A stretch of DNA of 64,000 bases from Prostheceraeus crozeri (lineage: Eukaryota > Platyhelminthes > Polycladida > Euryleptidae): assembly GCA_907163375.1 (NCBI GenBank), contig CAJQUW010008610.1, positions 1-64,000 on the forward strand. The letters run 5' to 3'. Below, in pieces: positions 46,147 through 59,905 of the stretch; within the stretch, counting starts at the first letter, position 1; every line of letters starts with the position of its first letter. The position numbers and the translations under genes were made by a program. The notes below the pieces were generated by a model. The model saw only the letters and a list, made by a program, of their open reading frames with translations, searched no databases and was not told the DNA's origin.

Positions 46147-48398
46147 CAGACCTGTGATTACTCCTCAAATTCCTCAAATTTGTTTATTACTCCTCAAATC
46201 CTCAAAAATTCCTCAAATATAGCTTAACTATGAGAAATTCCTCAAATACGACACACTACAGACTAAATGTCGGATAATGCATTGTTTTTTGGCGAATGGC
46301 GATGATATGTAAACTTCCAAACAAGAAGCTAAGATAGAATCCTGTAACATGTACCTACATCCATGCTGCTAATCACGAATCACTCATAATTTATTTCCTT
46401 TCTTTTTCTTCTCATGATTTATAACTTAATGATTTTTCTCTCACACACTTGGTAGATTTTAGATAGCGTAATCCCGCTGTGCTAGCTAGATCTGATATTT
46501 TTATTGGAAACAGACCTGTCCTTTTATCACTGAATGGGCAGACTGTTAAATGGAATCTTTTCAATATGTAAGTGATAAACATAATTTTGAAAAGAGCGAC
46601 TTACTCGCCAATTCATTCCACATGAGGAGAGGAGAACCGTTGCTTGTCCTTCTAGTAAGTATTTTTAAATTTCTAGACATTTTAGGATATAATGATTTTC
46701 TTTTAGCCATGTCATATTTAGCACATCAAAAATTAACCAGTCGTTAGCTTGTTTTTTTAATTTTGTCACCTTGACGCACTTTGTTACGTTGAATACGTTG
46801 AATGTCGTTTTCATTTCTGCCAGCTACAGGGCTGCAGATGTTCCGGTTCGTCTGGACTTATTTTGCTAAGTAGAGAAGTTGTCCGAAGTTATTGTCTGTC
46901 GAACTCACTCATTAAATGCTTTCACGTATTTAATGAGTGAAACACTGCGATCAACCTTCAGAAATTGTATATTTGAACACTGCAATTTTTTACTTCTAAC
47001 TTCATAATATTGCTTAGAATTCCAACAATAAAATGCACATACAATTATTTTCATTAATTATGTTGACCTTTGTCACAACCTTCTTTATATGTTTGTGCGA
47101 CTATATGGCTGCTAAATGCATGCCTGTACTTCTTAAAGAACTTAAGGATATCGATCTTCCATATCCATTATATGATAACATATAGGTAGCCCAGCCCACT
47201 TGGATTTCAGTGCTCTTATCAACTGAAGCGTTTGTTTCATTCACTCTCTTCCATTTTATTTCCGCTGAACATGAACACATCCGACGGGGGAAAGTGGATG
47301 GTCCCTAAATTTGGTCTCTATCTGCCTCCTGGTCACTAGCGTGCGGGGGTTGGAAGCGCATGAAGCTCTGCTATCCCATGAGTCTTTTTGCAGCTACGTT
47401 TTCCAGGGTCTGCTGACCGACATTTATCCTGGATGAATTATTCACTTATAGATCGTTTTCATAATTTGCTGAACACAGGTTGGTGTGAAACTAGTGCACA
47501 CATTGTTTATCGTTGTATGTGAACTTATATTAATTAAGACATTGAACCACATAGTACTGGGTTGGTAGATTTTCAACCTGGGTCTACTGCAAGATGTGGA
47601 CGTCAATATCTCGGCGCAACTTCATGTGAATAGAGGTGATAATCTTTCACTCTTTGCCTAGATGAGACCAACAACTCAACTGGCAAGCCTGTTCCCGACA
47701 CTTGCTTTGTGTTGTATGAGAGAATTCATGTTCATTTGAATGTAGATCGGAGCGATATGATCAAAGCGCTAACAGATAAACAAGAGCCACCAAAACTTGT
47801 GCAGTATAAAGTAAAATTAATAAATTAGTGTGTAATGTGGCGTATCCTTCATGATAAATTACTGACTTTTTTTAAGTCACAAGCATTCCGTCAACGATTT
47901 TAAGCTTTCTATACTTAAGGGTTACTCTCCTCCCAAATTTGTCTAAAGTCCGTAAAAATTAATCGTTGCAAAGCCCCAGATGCATGTGGTTGAGGATATA
48001 TCCTGCATTCAAAAATTACAATATACAAATCTGACATGCATCATTGAATTGGAGACGGTAGCGTGAAGCAGAGCGATATCAGCAACTTGATCTGACATCC
48101 TCTGTTCGACACATTCTAAGCAGATAATACTTGAGGCAACAAATTGATTTCGTAACAACGCGGGAAGTGATTATGACCAAGTCAGTATTCCTTTGCAATA
48201 TACACAACTTCAAAAAGTGTGGTGTGGTCAACCCTGGGGTTACCTTCTTCGTTGTGACTTTCATGATTTGAAGTTTGGCTCAAAATCCGTGCTAAAATTT
48301 GTAGTTTTTCTTGCAATTATCATATTAGGCTCCGTTTCCATTCCTCAAATTTTTCACAAAAAATCCTCAATTTTTTTCATAGGCTAATCATAGGCCTG
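46147..48398. mobile_element. 2.25-kb non-autonomous hAT-like element
   Basis: It is absent from copy 1 of the tandem duplication, which gives the empty site (TCAATGCCAAGTGATGATCATGG). The element starts CAGACCTGTGATTA and ends with the complement of CAGGCCTATGATTA, an imperfect 14-bp terminal inverted repeat with 12 matches. The flanks carry a short near-duplicate, AACTGA / AGCTGA. Near both ends are TCCTCAAAT words (46,160-46,250; 48,340-48,372). No transposase frame was found inside; the longest frames are about 65 codons. Confidence 0.8.
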
Positions 48399-50279
48399 AG
48401 CTGATGATCATGGTAATTCATGAGCATAAGTCAGTCATCTGTTAATGAAAGAGATTCTACATATTTCATACAACCAAATCATTTTCCATCACAATCGAAT
48501 TGTCTTGCATATCTTTTCTACACAATATTTTTCAACATCAACTTTGAATTAGTGTTTGTTACAAATGCATTAGGGAGCTTCTGCGGTTCGTTGCGTATGA
48601 TATCTCCATTAGAATAAATGAAATTATTAGAAGCAATTAATTACTTCAGAAAACAGTAAGAAAAATCGATCCTGAGCATTTCACACAAACTTTACTATTC
48701 AAAAGTACAAAGTCGATTGATAAAGCATATCTAGTCCAACAAATTATTAAATTACTGATCTTTCAAAATTATTAAAGCGCCGTTTTAATCTGCAAGGCCT
48801 CTTTTCCACCGCAGAGTCTTTATGAACAGAATGACTACCGCTGCAGCTAATATCATTTGAGCATCTTGGATAGTTCGTGTCTAAACATTTGGCTCTATTG
48901 CAATATATCAAAGTTTCATATATAATATCTATCAAAGGGAGTAATTTCTTACCGCATACCAACTCAACGTTTTCAGAAACTGTTGTACTATTCTCGATAT
49001 GACTTATATAATATTGACATCATATATTGAAAAAATGTGCAAAATCAAAATTGGCCAATTTATACCACGTTAAATATCGGTCACCTGATCAAATTTCTTC
49101 TACAAGTAATTGAGCACGTTTCTGAGTTTCAGTATCAATTTGGAGTCAAAACTGGCATGCAGAAAAAAGCTAGCCCAGCTTGAAAACAGCCATTTTTGGC
49201 ATTTTTTGAACGCTTGGTGTAGCTCTCTGTATTCTGGTTACCGCTTAAGATCACATATGTGGAACGCACTGATATACAGCAACACAATTGTCATGGTTAT
49301 TACGCGTAACAAGAATATAGAAAGTTGTGAGATTAGTTTGAATTTTTTGTGCCTATCTTTGAAGCCATGTAGCTCCGTTCTGCACGCCAGTTACTCGTTG
49401 AAATTCATACAGGAATTCCTTTATGCCGAGCTGATGTTGCTGTTGTTGAGTTTGGCTGAGTAACGAACATACCGAAAAAAGTTACAGCGGCGTAAAAATT
49501 CAAATTTTGAGAATTTCAAAAATTTGGAAAAAATTAAATTTCTAAAAATAGCTCTAGATCCCACTATATTCAAAATTGGAAGTTAATATTACAGATTTGG
49601 TGTTTTCCAATGCATAGCAAACATATATCTGAAAATCAGCAGATTCGGAGACTAAGTGCCACAAAATTTTCCAAAAATTGAGTGAATCGTCGTGGAATGA
49701 CCCATGTATCTATGTTCCTACAGTTTCGGGTGTCTTATGCCGGAAGTTTGTTCTTTATACCAAACTTGATTTTCCCAAATCACGTTTTCTTCATTTACCG
49801 CGTTCAGCCGACGAAATGTGCATCAATATACAAACATGGATGGCACATGGATAAACAAAATGCCTGCTTATGGTTAAGTGGTAACGCATGCTGCGTTCTA
49901 TTTATAGACATAGCGTTCTCTCAAGCGTCGCTTTGAAGGATATCTTAGAACATTGTCCAATATCGCAGGGGCTGTTAATTTATTCGAGAATATTTCAACA
50001 ACTTCTCTTCATTTTTAAAAGGCAATCCTGCCATTTACGAAATTGATTTTCCGTGTAGTAGGACACATATATCCATTGATAGTGAAACCGGATTTATGTT
50101 AATTACAAAGATTGTGAAATAATGGAAAGTGGGGCATTAAGTCAGTTCATAGTAAAACGAGTTAACTCGGCATTCGTTAACACTGGAATACCTCAGCAGC
50201 CCGAGTTAACTCGGCATTCGTGAACACTGGAATTAAAGAACAACTTGTAATCTTTATCGATGATGTCTTAATCAAGACA

Positions 50280-50690
50280 TCAGCCTGCGCCTGAAGAAAC
50301 AACTTATGAAGAGCTTGATATGGAGTATCGCGTCGTACGGAGCAGAGAGTTGTACATTGAGAAAAGTGGACGAAAGGAGAATCAATGCATTCGAGATGAG
50401 GGCCTGGCGGAGACTCCTAAGGATGAGCTGGTGTCCGCGGAAAACAAACGAATGGGTGTGAGACAAAGTGGAAGTGCCAGAAAACAATGGACTGCTGGAG
50501 ACTATCAAGCGGAGGAAATGAGCAAAGTACGCGCATTGGAAGCGGAGACCCGACAGTCTGGTGTCGGCGACGATCGAAGGCGAAGTGGAAGGACGAGCGA
50601 AGAGAGGAAGACGGAGAAAGGCGTGGATTGACGATCTTCGAGAGACGCCCACGGCCCGTTGAACGGGCTACGGCAATGAACCTGAACCTG
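50280..50690 (+). pseudogene. LINE 3' coding relic, copy 2
   Basis: The duplicated counterpart of 43,190-43,610, with the same shifts and a few substitutions (for example RRGLTI near 50,625). It was copied with the tandem duplication and not by retrotransposition. Confidence 0.75.
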
Positions 50691-52198
50691 ATGTCTTAAT
50701 ATCGTAATAAATATCACATAGCTTTCAAAAATCAGCAACTAAAAGAGAATTCTAGCAAAAGATGCCGTCTCACGGACATGACTAATATTAATTCACATAA
50801 CAAAATCTGAAGAATCAAAATGGTGTGCGCAAGTGTCACGGCTCACTAGGGTCACTGAGTATTTCAGCAAGCTAAAAGAGAGTCATGGATTCCAACAAGG
50901 GTACCGATGAACTGACAATTAACTTAAACAAATGACAAGTCTATTGACCACCTACCTGTAAGCTACAAATTGAATTTTCTCATCACAAGTCCTGTAGAGA
51001 AAGTGAAAATGATTAAAAGATGTTTCTGAAACAAGCACAGGATCGTTTTAAAATTGCAGTAGCACCTCGAATCCTCAATATTTAGCTATGTAAGCCAACT
51101 ACCCGGATCGCTTCAATTCACATGCTCTGTAACGAGTTAGAGCCTATATGCGTGACCTTTATATACAATGTAGGCCTTATGACGAGGTCCTTCTGCGATT
51201 GAAAAATAGAAAAAATGTTAGAAAGTTTGCTTCAAACAAAATTCGTAAGACCTTATAATGCGAATAACAATAGCAACCGCTTCCAGGCGACCTCGGACAA
51301 TCGATCTAGTGATTCAATGCCTCCTAGCAACCGCTTCCAGGCGACCTCGGACAATCGATCTAATGATCCAATGCCTCCGACTTTCACGAGGTCAAGCAGA
51401 AGTATATATACATATATATGCGCCTTGTTAAGGCAGAAGTTAACATTTGAGGAAAAAATGTTTTTTTTTACTTTTGAGACAGTACAATGGAAAAGCCGAA
51501 GAACAACAAGTCAAAATTTCAAGCTCTTCAGCCGCAGGATGGCGTCATTTGAGGCCAGGTGTATATCTTTCAGTCCGCCAGGGAGGGATTTGATCGGACA
51601 GTTCTCGACATCGTCTGCACCTCTCCACAGGTGCATAAAGGGATTCCAGAGCTCCCCAGCGATGTAGACAATCCTTGCAAGGGCCGACACTTGTTCCGAA
51701 ACTGTTCAGCAGGGTCCACTGGGCTCGTTGAAGATCAAAATATATGTATTGTGATGTATTATAATCATGCAATTATAATCGAATGATGTGATATTCTACA
51801 AATCGAGAGAAGGATTGTGTCCTCAGATGAACAACCCAACACAATCGCTAGATCAATACCCCGTGTGGGTTTTTAGGTCGTGCAAGTCCTGTCTACAGCA
51901 TACACAGTTCATTTTGCGCATTTTCGAACAAAAGTTTGGTCTTCGTAGGATGTAAAAGAAATATTCGTTAAAAATCATGACGGATATTCGGTGTCCTGCG
52001 CCCTCTGAGGTGGATAGCAACGGATAGAATAATTTCGTTGCCCTGTAAACATTGTGAATTGCGCATGGAGACTTCGAGGATTTATGGAATGAAAGCTCTT
52101 AGAATTTTTATTTCGAAAACAAAGAGATTCTTGCTCCTGCTAACTGCTTACATTATTCACATTTGTTCATTGACTTTTAATCATTTTTTTCTTTACAG

Positions 52199-53113
52199 AA
52201 GTTTGGAAAGTGATGATCTCAGCAGAAGATGTATCTCTCGATAAAAGCTTCCTATTTCCGCCGAACACAGCTTTGAGCCAAGTAATGCATAGTTGGAAAG
52301 GGCATTTTGGCGTTTTTGGCAATTATGTCTTCAAATCTGAAGACAAAGAAGAAGAGTACGACATCGACTTTTCACTGAATGACATTGGTGAATTGAAGGA
52401 TAATTCTAAAACTGTCTTATTGAATGTAGTTTTGTCTCATCTTCCCACACCTCCGACCACCCGGAACATTTATGTCCTCTGTAACGGGCGTTACAGACAC
52501 TGCCGCGTCAAACCCTTTCAACGCTTGAAGAACATTGTTCCGAATTCAAGAGGACTGACTTTTCAGTTTAACGGGGAAGACCTGCAAGTTAACAAGACAA
52601 TTCGTCAACTGAAGCTTCCAGAGAACGCTGTCATTACAGTCACGAAGTCAGTGTGTATTGAAGTGTCAGACGGCTCGCGGAAGGTTGGACAAGTAGGATG
52701 TGTGAAGTGCCATGTACAAGAAGGCTCGTTCGCGTGCCATTTGAAGCAGGAACTAAGGAAGTTCGAGAAAGAAGACTTCTTTTTGAAGTCGAAGGACACG
52801 ATCCTACGTCATGATGAATTGTTGGACTTCAATCAGCAGTTGGATGTGTGCAGACCAGAATATCAAGTGTGCATTGATGAACAGACATACAGATGGAATG
52901 CTGAAGGTGGGAGAATGGTTTTCGAGGAGTTTGCCGCCTACCTCGCAGAAGAGTCGGGCATCTCTAGACGGGAGCTATTGAGATATGTCTACACTTGTCG
53001 TGGATGCGGACGCCGCATTCAAAAACAGGAGCAGTCAAGCCAGCAGTTAAATATCGAGTGCTGTCCAGTTCGTTCGATGAATTTGAAGGTGGAGACGAAA
53101 TCAGTGCATGAAA
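52199..53113 (+). CDS. Cysteine-rich protein with ubiquitin/SUMO-like segment, internal exon
   Basis: A 915-nt open exon lies between TTTTTTTCTTTACAG and GTGAGT; both boundaries are phase 1. Counting from MMISAEDVS (52,210), residues about 12-76 form a possible first beta-grasp unit. Residues 85-147 (RNIYVLCNGRYRHCRVKPF ... LTFQFNGEDLQ.NKTIRQLKL) have the SUMO/Rad60-SLD pattern: two strands, helix, F.F.G..l....Ti..L.l, final strand. Then come GCVKC (164-167) with C176, and a zinc-ribbon-like TCRGCGRRI (262-270) paired with ECCP (283-286). I recognise no named family. The upstream ATGs at 51,487 and 51,539 (the second followed by CCAG|GTGTAT) could belong to a first exon. The partial copy at 45,154 shows recent duplication. 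Confidence 0.65.
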
Positions 53114-54739
53114 GTGAGTTATAATCGTGATTATTTCCTGTGTTTTGCCAGATTACCTTTTGATCTAAACTTTTTGTGAAGTTATATGATCTTTTTACTC
53201 GATTTTAAGAGATGACGACTGTAGCATTCATTCAAATTTTAGCTCAAAGTCTCGTACTGTGCGTATGTTTCATATGTTTTAATGATCTTGGATCAATACA
53301 AATTTTGCTTTTCCTAATGAAGCACATTGCATCGTGATGGCCGGAATGTGGTAGTGTTTCACTGTTTGAGCTAGAAAATGCTGTACTTGTAGAATAGAGG
53401 AAAATAAAAATGACAATTATTTTAATTTTAAGATAAATGCACGATATTTTTGGCGGCGCATTTGCATGTTTTTTCATGCAAATTAGTTTGCAAACGAACA
53501 AACATTGTGATGCAGAAAATGCATGCTTGTTACTACATGTAAGTTCAAGTTGTGTAAAGGTTCTAAAGCATCTTCGTAGACCTAGACGTTGCATTTGTAT
53601 GTAATGCGAATTAAACTTTCCAAGTATTTATCAATCATGCAATCATTTTGAATGTGGACAAAAGATGATTGAGTCGGGAAGATTTCCTCTTATAGATTCG
53701 GCAGTGATGAAAATAACTGCAATTAATTGTCATTTAATTGCAATTAATTAATTGATTGTTTAGAAAAATAGGCACCAATTAAACGGCAATTAATTTTTTC
53801 CAATCCCTGTGCATGATTGGACCCAATCCAATCAACAAATCAAATATCAACCAACAGTGATCATGTTGAGGATGTATGAATATACGTATGGTTTTGCCTA
53901 TATACAGCGGCAAGATTGCATGTGCAGCTAAAACTCAATTGAGCTCAATAAGTGTCACATTTAAACATGAAACCCTTGAAATATGATGAGAAAAGTTGGT
54001 ATAAAACCTGGAATGGACCTAGTAAAACCTGAAATGGCCATAGAAAAATACGGGGTTTTGGTCTTGGACCAGCTGCTGACGCTCCGTAAATGTAGTCTTT
54101 CATAATGCACAGATGGCATATAGAAATCACATAAATGTTGATAAAACTTTTCAAATGTTGCATTTTGTCATTGTCTTTGAATCCATTCAGATCATGGCCT
54201 ATGTTGATGATTTGCAAGTGATGTGGACGTCTAAACAACACAATTGAGTACGAACAGACACAATGCGTTTAGTAGAACAGATAGCAGGTCTCCTACAATC
54301 TGCTATTCATGTCATCAGGTGATTATAAGTCGAGGACTCTTCTCGAATTATCTAACGCATATGAGACACGTGGCGGAAAGCAGATAAAGATCATTTCAAC
54401 AGTATAGAAGGCTAAAGGTCCTTTCCGAATGCGTCATCACAATCACTTCTTTCAAGTGTGCATCTCAATTTTTACACATCAGAACTTAAACTGCTTTCTA
54501 GGCTTTTAGAATTACATGTATTTAGTTATGTATGTACAATTGCTCTTGTACGTACGGAATACGTGTATAGTACGTTGTAGGCCTATATGCAATACTGCAC
54601 TGAAATGTATGCAGCAGTGACATCAACCAGCTTGCTGCTAGGGGACTTTCATATCGATGGATGGTGCGCTCCGCATTCATGTGATAGTGGAACTCGAGAC
54701 TGGGTGCACTATTCAACAACTTCCCTAACGGCGTAGCGT
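53114..54739. other. Putative intron, no gene recognised
   Basis: It begins with a consensus donor. It contains AATTAATTG-rich low-complexity sequence at about 53,715-53,800 and otherwise only short frames. Confidence 0.45.
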
Positions 54740-57700
54740 GCTGGTCGTATTCTCGTCCTCCTCGTTTAGTCAACTGTACATCACGGCATCTCGTCCTTTC
54801 CTTCGTTTTACGTCTTTTTCACTAACTGAAATTAACATCATTCGAATCATCAAGAAATTCTCTGTCTTCTGGTGTAACTTTGATGATCGTTTTAAGATCG
54901 TCATTCGACTTTTTGCTGTTTTTTATTCAATTGATGTGTGCTTTGCAACTTCGCCTCCATGTTGCTTTCTCGACCGCTATTTTCCCTACTTGTCGATCTG
55001 GTATTATGTCATCGCCTGTAAGACTGCAATACACTCGAGCCGACATCCTCAATCTCCGACAGCCCTACACTCTACCTCGCACACAAAGGCGTCGCTTGTG
55101 GTTCCACAACTTGTTGCGCAATCGCGATTCATCCTCTGCTGCCTCCTACGTCCCTTCCATCCTATCCCTTATCCAAACATCTCTTCCAAAGCCCTGTGAT
55201 GCAAACTTCAATGCCCCCGCCGCTGCGAGAATCAAATTGCGTGAAGCCAAACGTCCTCAAACCTCGTGCTCCCCTCAATTCTTCTATTCAATGCCCGATC
55301 AATTTTCCCAAAGATTACCGATCTCAAGGTGAGAGTAGCAAAATTTGACCCTGACTTGGTCTGCGTCACTGAGTCCTGGCTTGACGCCTCCACAGACGAT
55401 CTTTCCATTTCTCTGCCTGGGTACCGTGTGATCAGGCAGGATCGTGATTCCAACGGTGGTGGAGTGATTCTGTTCTATAAAGCAGCTTTCCTCGCGCCTG
55501 TTATCAGCAGTGTGAGACTTTCTGACATCAAATCAAATGTTATTTGTTGTAGGTTTGACGAACTCGACGCAACTGTTGTAGTTATTTATCACCCCTACTG
55601 GGGTAAGGTCCCTGCCCATGATGTTATGCTTGAACATCTGCAGAATTTTATAGATAGCTCTCAATCTAATCATTTTCTTATTGTTGGTGATGTAAATGAT
55701 TTGAGGTTGCATTATAATGATTTTTGTGTGCTTAATGATCTCTGTCAGCTAGTTACTGAACCTACCCGTAAAAACAATGTTCTTGACATCGTTATTACTA
55801 ATCAGAAACATCTCTTTGCTCCCCCTATTTGTATTGCCCCTCTTGGAGGTCTGATCACAAGGGTGTTTTTGTTCAGAGTATTGTCCCGAAAACGGTTCTC
55901 ACGACTAAAATTAAGGTCCGCAGTTGCACTCCTTCCACCTTTTCTCAATGTCGGTCCATCTTTAGATCTATTGATTGGGATCGCTACATCTCTGATACTG
56001 ATGACATTGACCTTCTCGTTGAAAATTTTCAATTGTTTCTCCTCACCTGCTACGAAACATTTTTCCCGGAAAAAGCTGTTCGCATGCGGTCAACTGATCC
56101 GCCATGGCTGACCCCCTCCCTCAAGGCTCTCTCTGATAGTCGAGATAAAGCCTTATCCCATGGGAATACCCCCAAATTCATTCAGCTCCGGGAAAAGTTC
56201 ATTAGTGAGTCCAATAAAGCTAGATTGAGATATCATTCGAACTTGTCGTCCACTTCTGTAGGCCTCACTGACAAGTGTAAGTCCATTAATTCCCAGCTTA
56301 ATCGGACTCCTCCTCGCATCTGCTTAGATGAACCCTATGCTCTTCGGCTCAGCAGCCAGTTTTCTGAAGTTTTTCAGCAGCCCGACATGGATCACTTTGT
56401 GGATAATCGTCAACAATTTCCGCCTACCAAGTTCCCCTCTGTCTGTGATGAAGATGTTTTCAGATTAATAAAGAACTCCAAGTCAAACTCCTGTGGACCC
56501 GATGGCATTCCTGGGTATTTCTTTCGGATGTTTGCCGACATTCTCTCCATCCCCCTCACCCTTATCTTCAATTTGTGTTTGAAGAATGCAATTTTCCCTA
56601 AACCCTGGAAATTAGCCCACATCGTTCCTATACCCAAGAAGGACAGCCAGGATCATCGCCCTATTTCTATATTACCATTTCCCAGTAAAATCCTGGAGAA
56701 ACTGATTAAGAAACTTGTCCTCCTTCCATCCCTTAATCACGAGCTTGACTCCCGTCAATTCGGGTTCATTTCCAACGGCTTCGGTGACTGTACAAACGCG
56801 CTTCTATCAATCCGTCTAACTATGCTTGAACATATGAGCCTCAAGTCGTCGAACATGGTCAACCTGCTTGCTGTTGACTTCCAGAAAGCCTTCGACACGA
56901 TTAGCCATCAGGCTCTGCTAGAGACTCTTCTTCATAAATTTGACTGTAGTCCTTTTGTCATTCGCTTTGTTCGTAACTTTCTTTCAAACCGCATGCAGAG
57001 AGTTTCTACTAACGACATTCTGACTCCCTGGAAAGACGTGACCAGCGGCGTTCCTCAGGGATCCATCCTAGGCCCCTTGCTTTTCATCCTCATGATTGAT
57101 GACCTTCCCCAACTCCCCGACACTCGTTTAGTTGCATACGCTGACGATATTACTTTACTTCATCTATGCGATCCTGACTCTGTTAATAGCTTTCAGTCTG
57201 TGGTTGATTCCTTTGTTTCCTGGTCAGAAGCCAAGAAGCTGTCTATTAATGTTAAGAAAACTAAATGCTTAACTGCTTGCCGTCTTTCTCACAGTCCCAC
57301 ACATGTCCCCGTTTTCATCCATGGTTGTGCTGTTGAACGTGTGAATGTTTTGAAGATTTTAGGAGTGTTTTTCGAAAATGATCTTTCTTGGAATTATCAA
57401 TTTCCCTTTTTATTTAGAAAATGCTGCCGTGGACTTTCTCTTGTAAAAAGGATAAGGAGCAACTGTAGCGACCCGCAAACCATCTGGCAGGCCTATATGG
57501 CCTTTGTTTTCAGTCACGTTGCTTACTGCTGGCCATTGTTGTGCGACATGAAAGTTGCTAATTTACGTAGGTTAGAGAGGCTAGATCGTGTTGCCCGTCG
57601 ATGGGCTGGTGTCTCGGACAAGCAACCTCTCGGCTGTATGCTTGAGAATATTTGTAGACGCCTCATTGTAAAAATTTCCAAATGTAAATATACTCATCCT

Positions 57701-57915
57701 CTCTCCCAATTTTTTATTGTACGCAACAATGTTTCGTGTGACATGCGACACCAACGTGTTCTTCTGCCTCAGAGGAGGAATCGAGCTTTCTACCGGAATT
57801 CTTTTGTTAAATTTTCTCATTTTTCTTGATGCCTGATGTACATGTTTCCGTTCCCTCCCTGTCATATACCGCTTTCGTATTGACTAATAAAGATTTTCTA
57901 TTTCTATTTCTATAT
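54740..57915 (+). mobile_element. CR1/L2-type LINE, near full length, frameshifted
   Basis: The first part is in one frame to about 55,260 (QYTRADILNLRQPYTLP, RRLWFHNLLR). After a shift an apurinic-type endonuclease follows: LLFNARSIFPKITDLK, CVTESWLD, GGGVILFY, IVGDVND, LDIVITN. A second shift near 55,848 separates PLGG from SDHKGVF. The reverse transcriptase then runs open to 57,829: GPDGIPGYFF, VDFQKAFDTISHQAL, SGVPQGSILGPLLF, YADD (57,137-57,148), LGVFFENDLSW, RLERLDRVARRW. All palm Asp residues are present. The 3' end is a short TTTCTA tandem run after AATAAAG, typical of CR1/L2-like tails. Only two shifts separate it from intact coding, so it is a fairly young insertion. Confidence 0.9.
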
Positions 57916-58079
57916 TGCTACAAAAGGAGGCCAACACCGGTGGAGAGAACGCCCTGAAGCCACGCAGTGACATTTGACTATTAAAGTATGCGTACATGTA
58001 CTGTATAGTGTACTGAATCTTTAATCTATTCATTTCAAAACACGAAAATGACTTTGTAAGCATAAATCATCATTTGAAA

Positions 58080-58196
58080 TGAAAATGAAGAAACTCGAGT
58101 GTCCGCGAAACAACGAAATTTCGCGATTTTGATAAAAAATGAAATATTTTATGAACACCCGCGATACAGCGAAGCCGCGAAGTAGGAAGGATTACT
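58080..58196. repeat. Possible pogo-type MITE end
   Basis: Read on the minus strand, TA + CAGTAATCCTTCCTACTTCGCG and the following CGCGG/TTCGC words resemble pogo/Tigger-type termini. The other end was not found. Confidence 0.4.
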
Positions 58197-58197
58197 G

Positions 58198-58590
58198 TAA
58201 TTGGTAAGAGGATTCGAGGAACGGTTTTGGAAGCATGCGTCTTGCCAGCATTTACATGCGGATTAGAAACGATGTCACTAACCGAGTTGAGGAAGGAAGT
58301 AGGATTGAAGAAAACGGAGACACAGAAAGTGGTGGAAGAGAGACTGAGGTGGGCTGGACATGTGGTAAGGATGGGAGATGAAGGGTTAGTGAAACAAGTG
58401 GAAGAGATGGATGACACCATGACAAGAAGAAGGGGATGGCCAAGGATTCGCTGGAAGGACTGTATCAAGAGAGACCTGGAAATCACAGACGAAGACTGGA
58501 GAACTTGGAAGGAGAAGGCGAAGGACAGATTGAAATGGCGGCAAATTGTTAAGAAGGCGTCGGTGGATGTGATGGAGAAGATATGAAGTG
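58198..58590 (+). pseudogene. LINE C-terminal relic of a second family
   Basis: The 119-codon frame reads VLPAFTCGLETM, ERLRWAGHVVRMGD, RRRGWPRIRWKDCIKRDL and W..KAKDRLKWRQIV. This is the standard C-terminal tail of endonuclease-RT LINEs: LrW.GHv.RM.d ... rGrPr.RW.d.i..Dl ... W...A.DR..Wr. The usual YG.EtW motif is degraded. The RT and endonuclease domains are missing. It is distinct from the 43-kb relic and from the CR1-like LINE upstream. Confidence 0.78.
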
Positions 58591-59118
58591 ACTACTGACT
58601 GTGACTATAAATATCGTGTTATTTTTACGTGTATGACATTTCCCCCTACCCCTTTTCAAGGAAAAATGGGGTGATATCTAGTCAATTCAGTCTCAAGATT
58701 ACAGTGCCGAGCTCTCGACTATTCTAGGTTAGATTTGTTACACATACACTTAATAAAAGAAAATGATTAATGTTAGATTGAATTGCTTGTTGGGACATTA
58801 GGTCAACTGTTGACGCCAAATGTGTTACTATTCCCATGCCCAGATATTAAATACCATAGAGAAAGATGATTTGAGTTGGTTGTGCCATGTCTCATGAAAT
58901 ACAATTAACCGGACGTAAGCCAGAACATTACTTTGTTAAATTGTTTTATGATTAAGTTGCTCTGAAATCATTTGCTGATGGTCAGATACAGTATATTGAC
59001 TCTATATAGGTACATACTATGAGTAAAGGTTAAGTGCGTGCATACATAGTTTCATCAAACTTGCTGTGGTAATAGTCCTAACGCATAGTTTTGAGCTTTT
59101 GAATGTGTCATTTTTTAT
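58591..59118. other. No gene recognised
   Basis: Short AT-rich spacer between the LINE relic and the hAT element. Confidence 0.5.
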
Positions 59119-59821
59119 CAGGGTGTCCACGCTCCCTGGAAAACGTGGAAAATGAATTTTACCCCGGAAAACTCCTGGAAATTTTGAGACTAATTAAAAC
59201 TAATTGCAAGTTGCTGAAGTTACACTTTCTTTATGGTTGAAGTGTTTTCGATTTTTTCAGATTTTACTCTTCATATCTCTACTTATTTGTTACAAATATA
59301 GCCTTCATTCGCATACAATTTTTTTGTTTTTAGAATATTTCAGTTACCGGAATCTCCTATCATAACGTATACAACATCAATGAGACTGAACTGCAGTTGT
59401 ATGGTTAACTATGAACTGTTGTCGAACTCCTAATTGTTGTACAGTATGGTGAATTAGTAGCTGTGAATTCCCTCATAAACGCTGCGCGGCATAGTGAACT
59501 AGAAGTTGTAAATTCACTCATTAACGTCGTGTGGTATGGGGAATTAGGAGCCGTAATCTAGGATTAATGCTATTACACACTTGATTGCCATGTGGCAGAA
59601 TCTACTGACGCAAAATGGTGCTAAACTTATAAACTTCATTTAGGCACCAGACTTGTTCCGATTGATTCGAGGCTAATATCGAATATTTTCAAGGACATTT
59701 CAAGTAGGTTTTCAATATGTAGATATATTATTCCCGACAAGTCGTGTGCCAGTGAGCTTTCTTCGGTCAATTCTTCTCTGTATCATTCTCTTAAGCTGAT
59801 TGTGATTACTCTCATGCATAT

Positions 59822-59905
59822 TAGGGATGTCAATCCCGGAATCCTTTTCTAATCTCGGGATTACAATCCCGCTTCCATCTCAATCCCGGGATTATCCCGG
59901 ATCAC
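59822..59905. repeat. CCCGGGATT-rich insertion fragment
   Basis: AGGGATGTCAATCCCGG followed by repeated ATCCCGGGATTATCCCGG-type words looks like the palindromic end of another DNA element. It lies exactly where the transposase reading frame ends. Confidence 0.6.

Larger units (their letters stand above)
45791..52437 (+). repeat. Tandem duplication, copy 2 (interrupted)
   Basis: 45,791-46,146 and 48,399-52,437 together match 40,950-45,392. The gap is a mobile-element insertion. Here the collinear region continues into the full-length host-like exon, so this is probably the ancestral gene copy. Confidence 0.92.
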
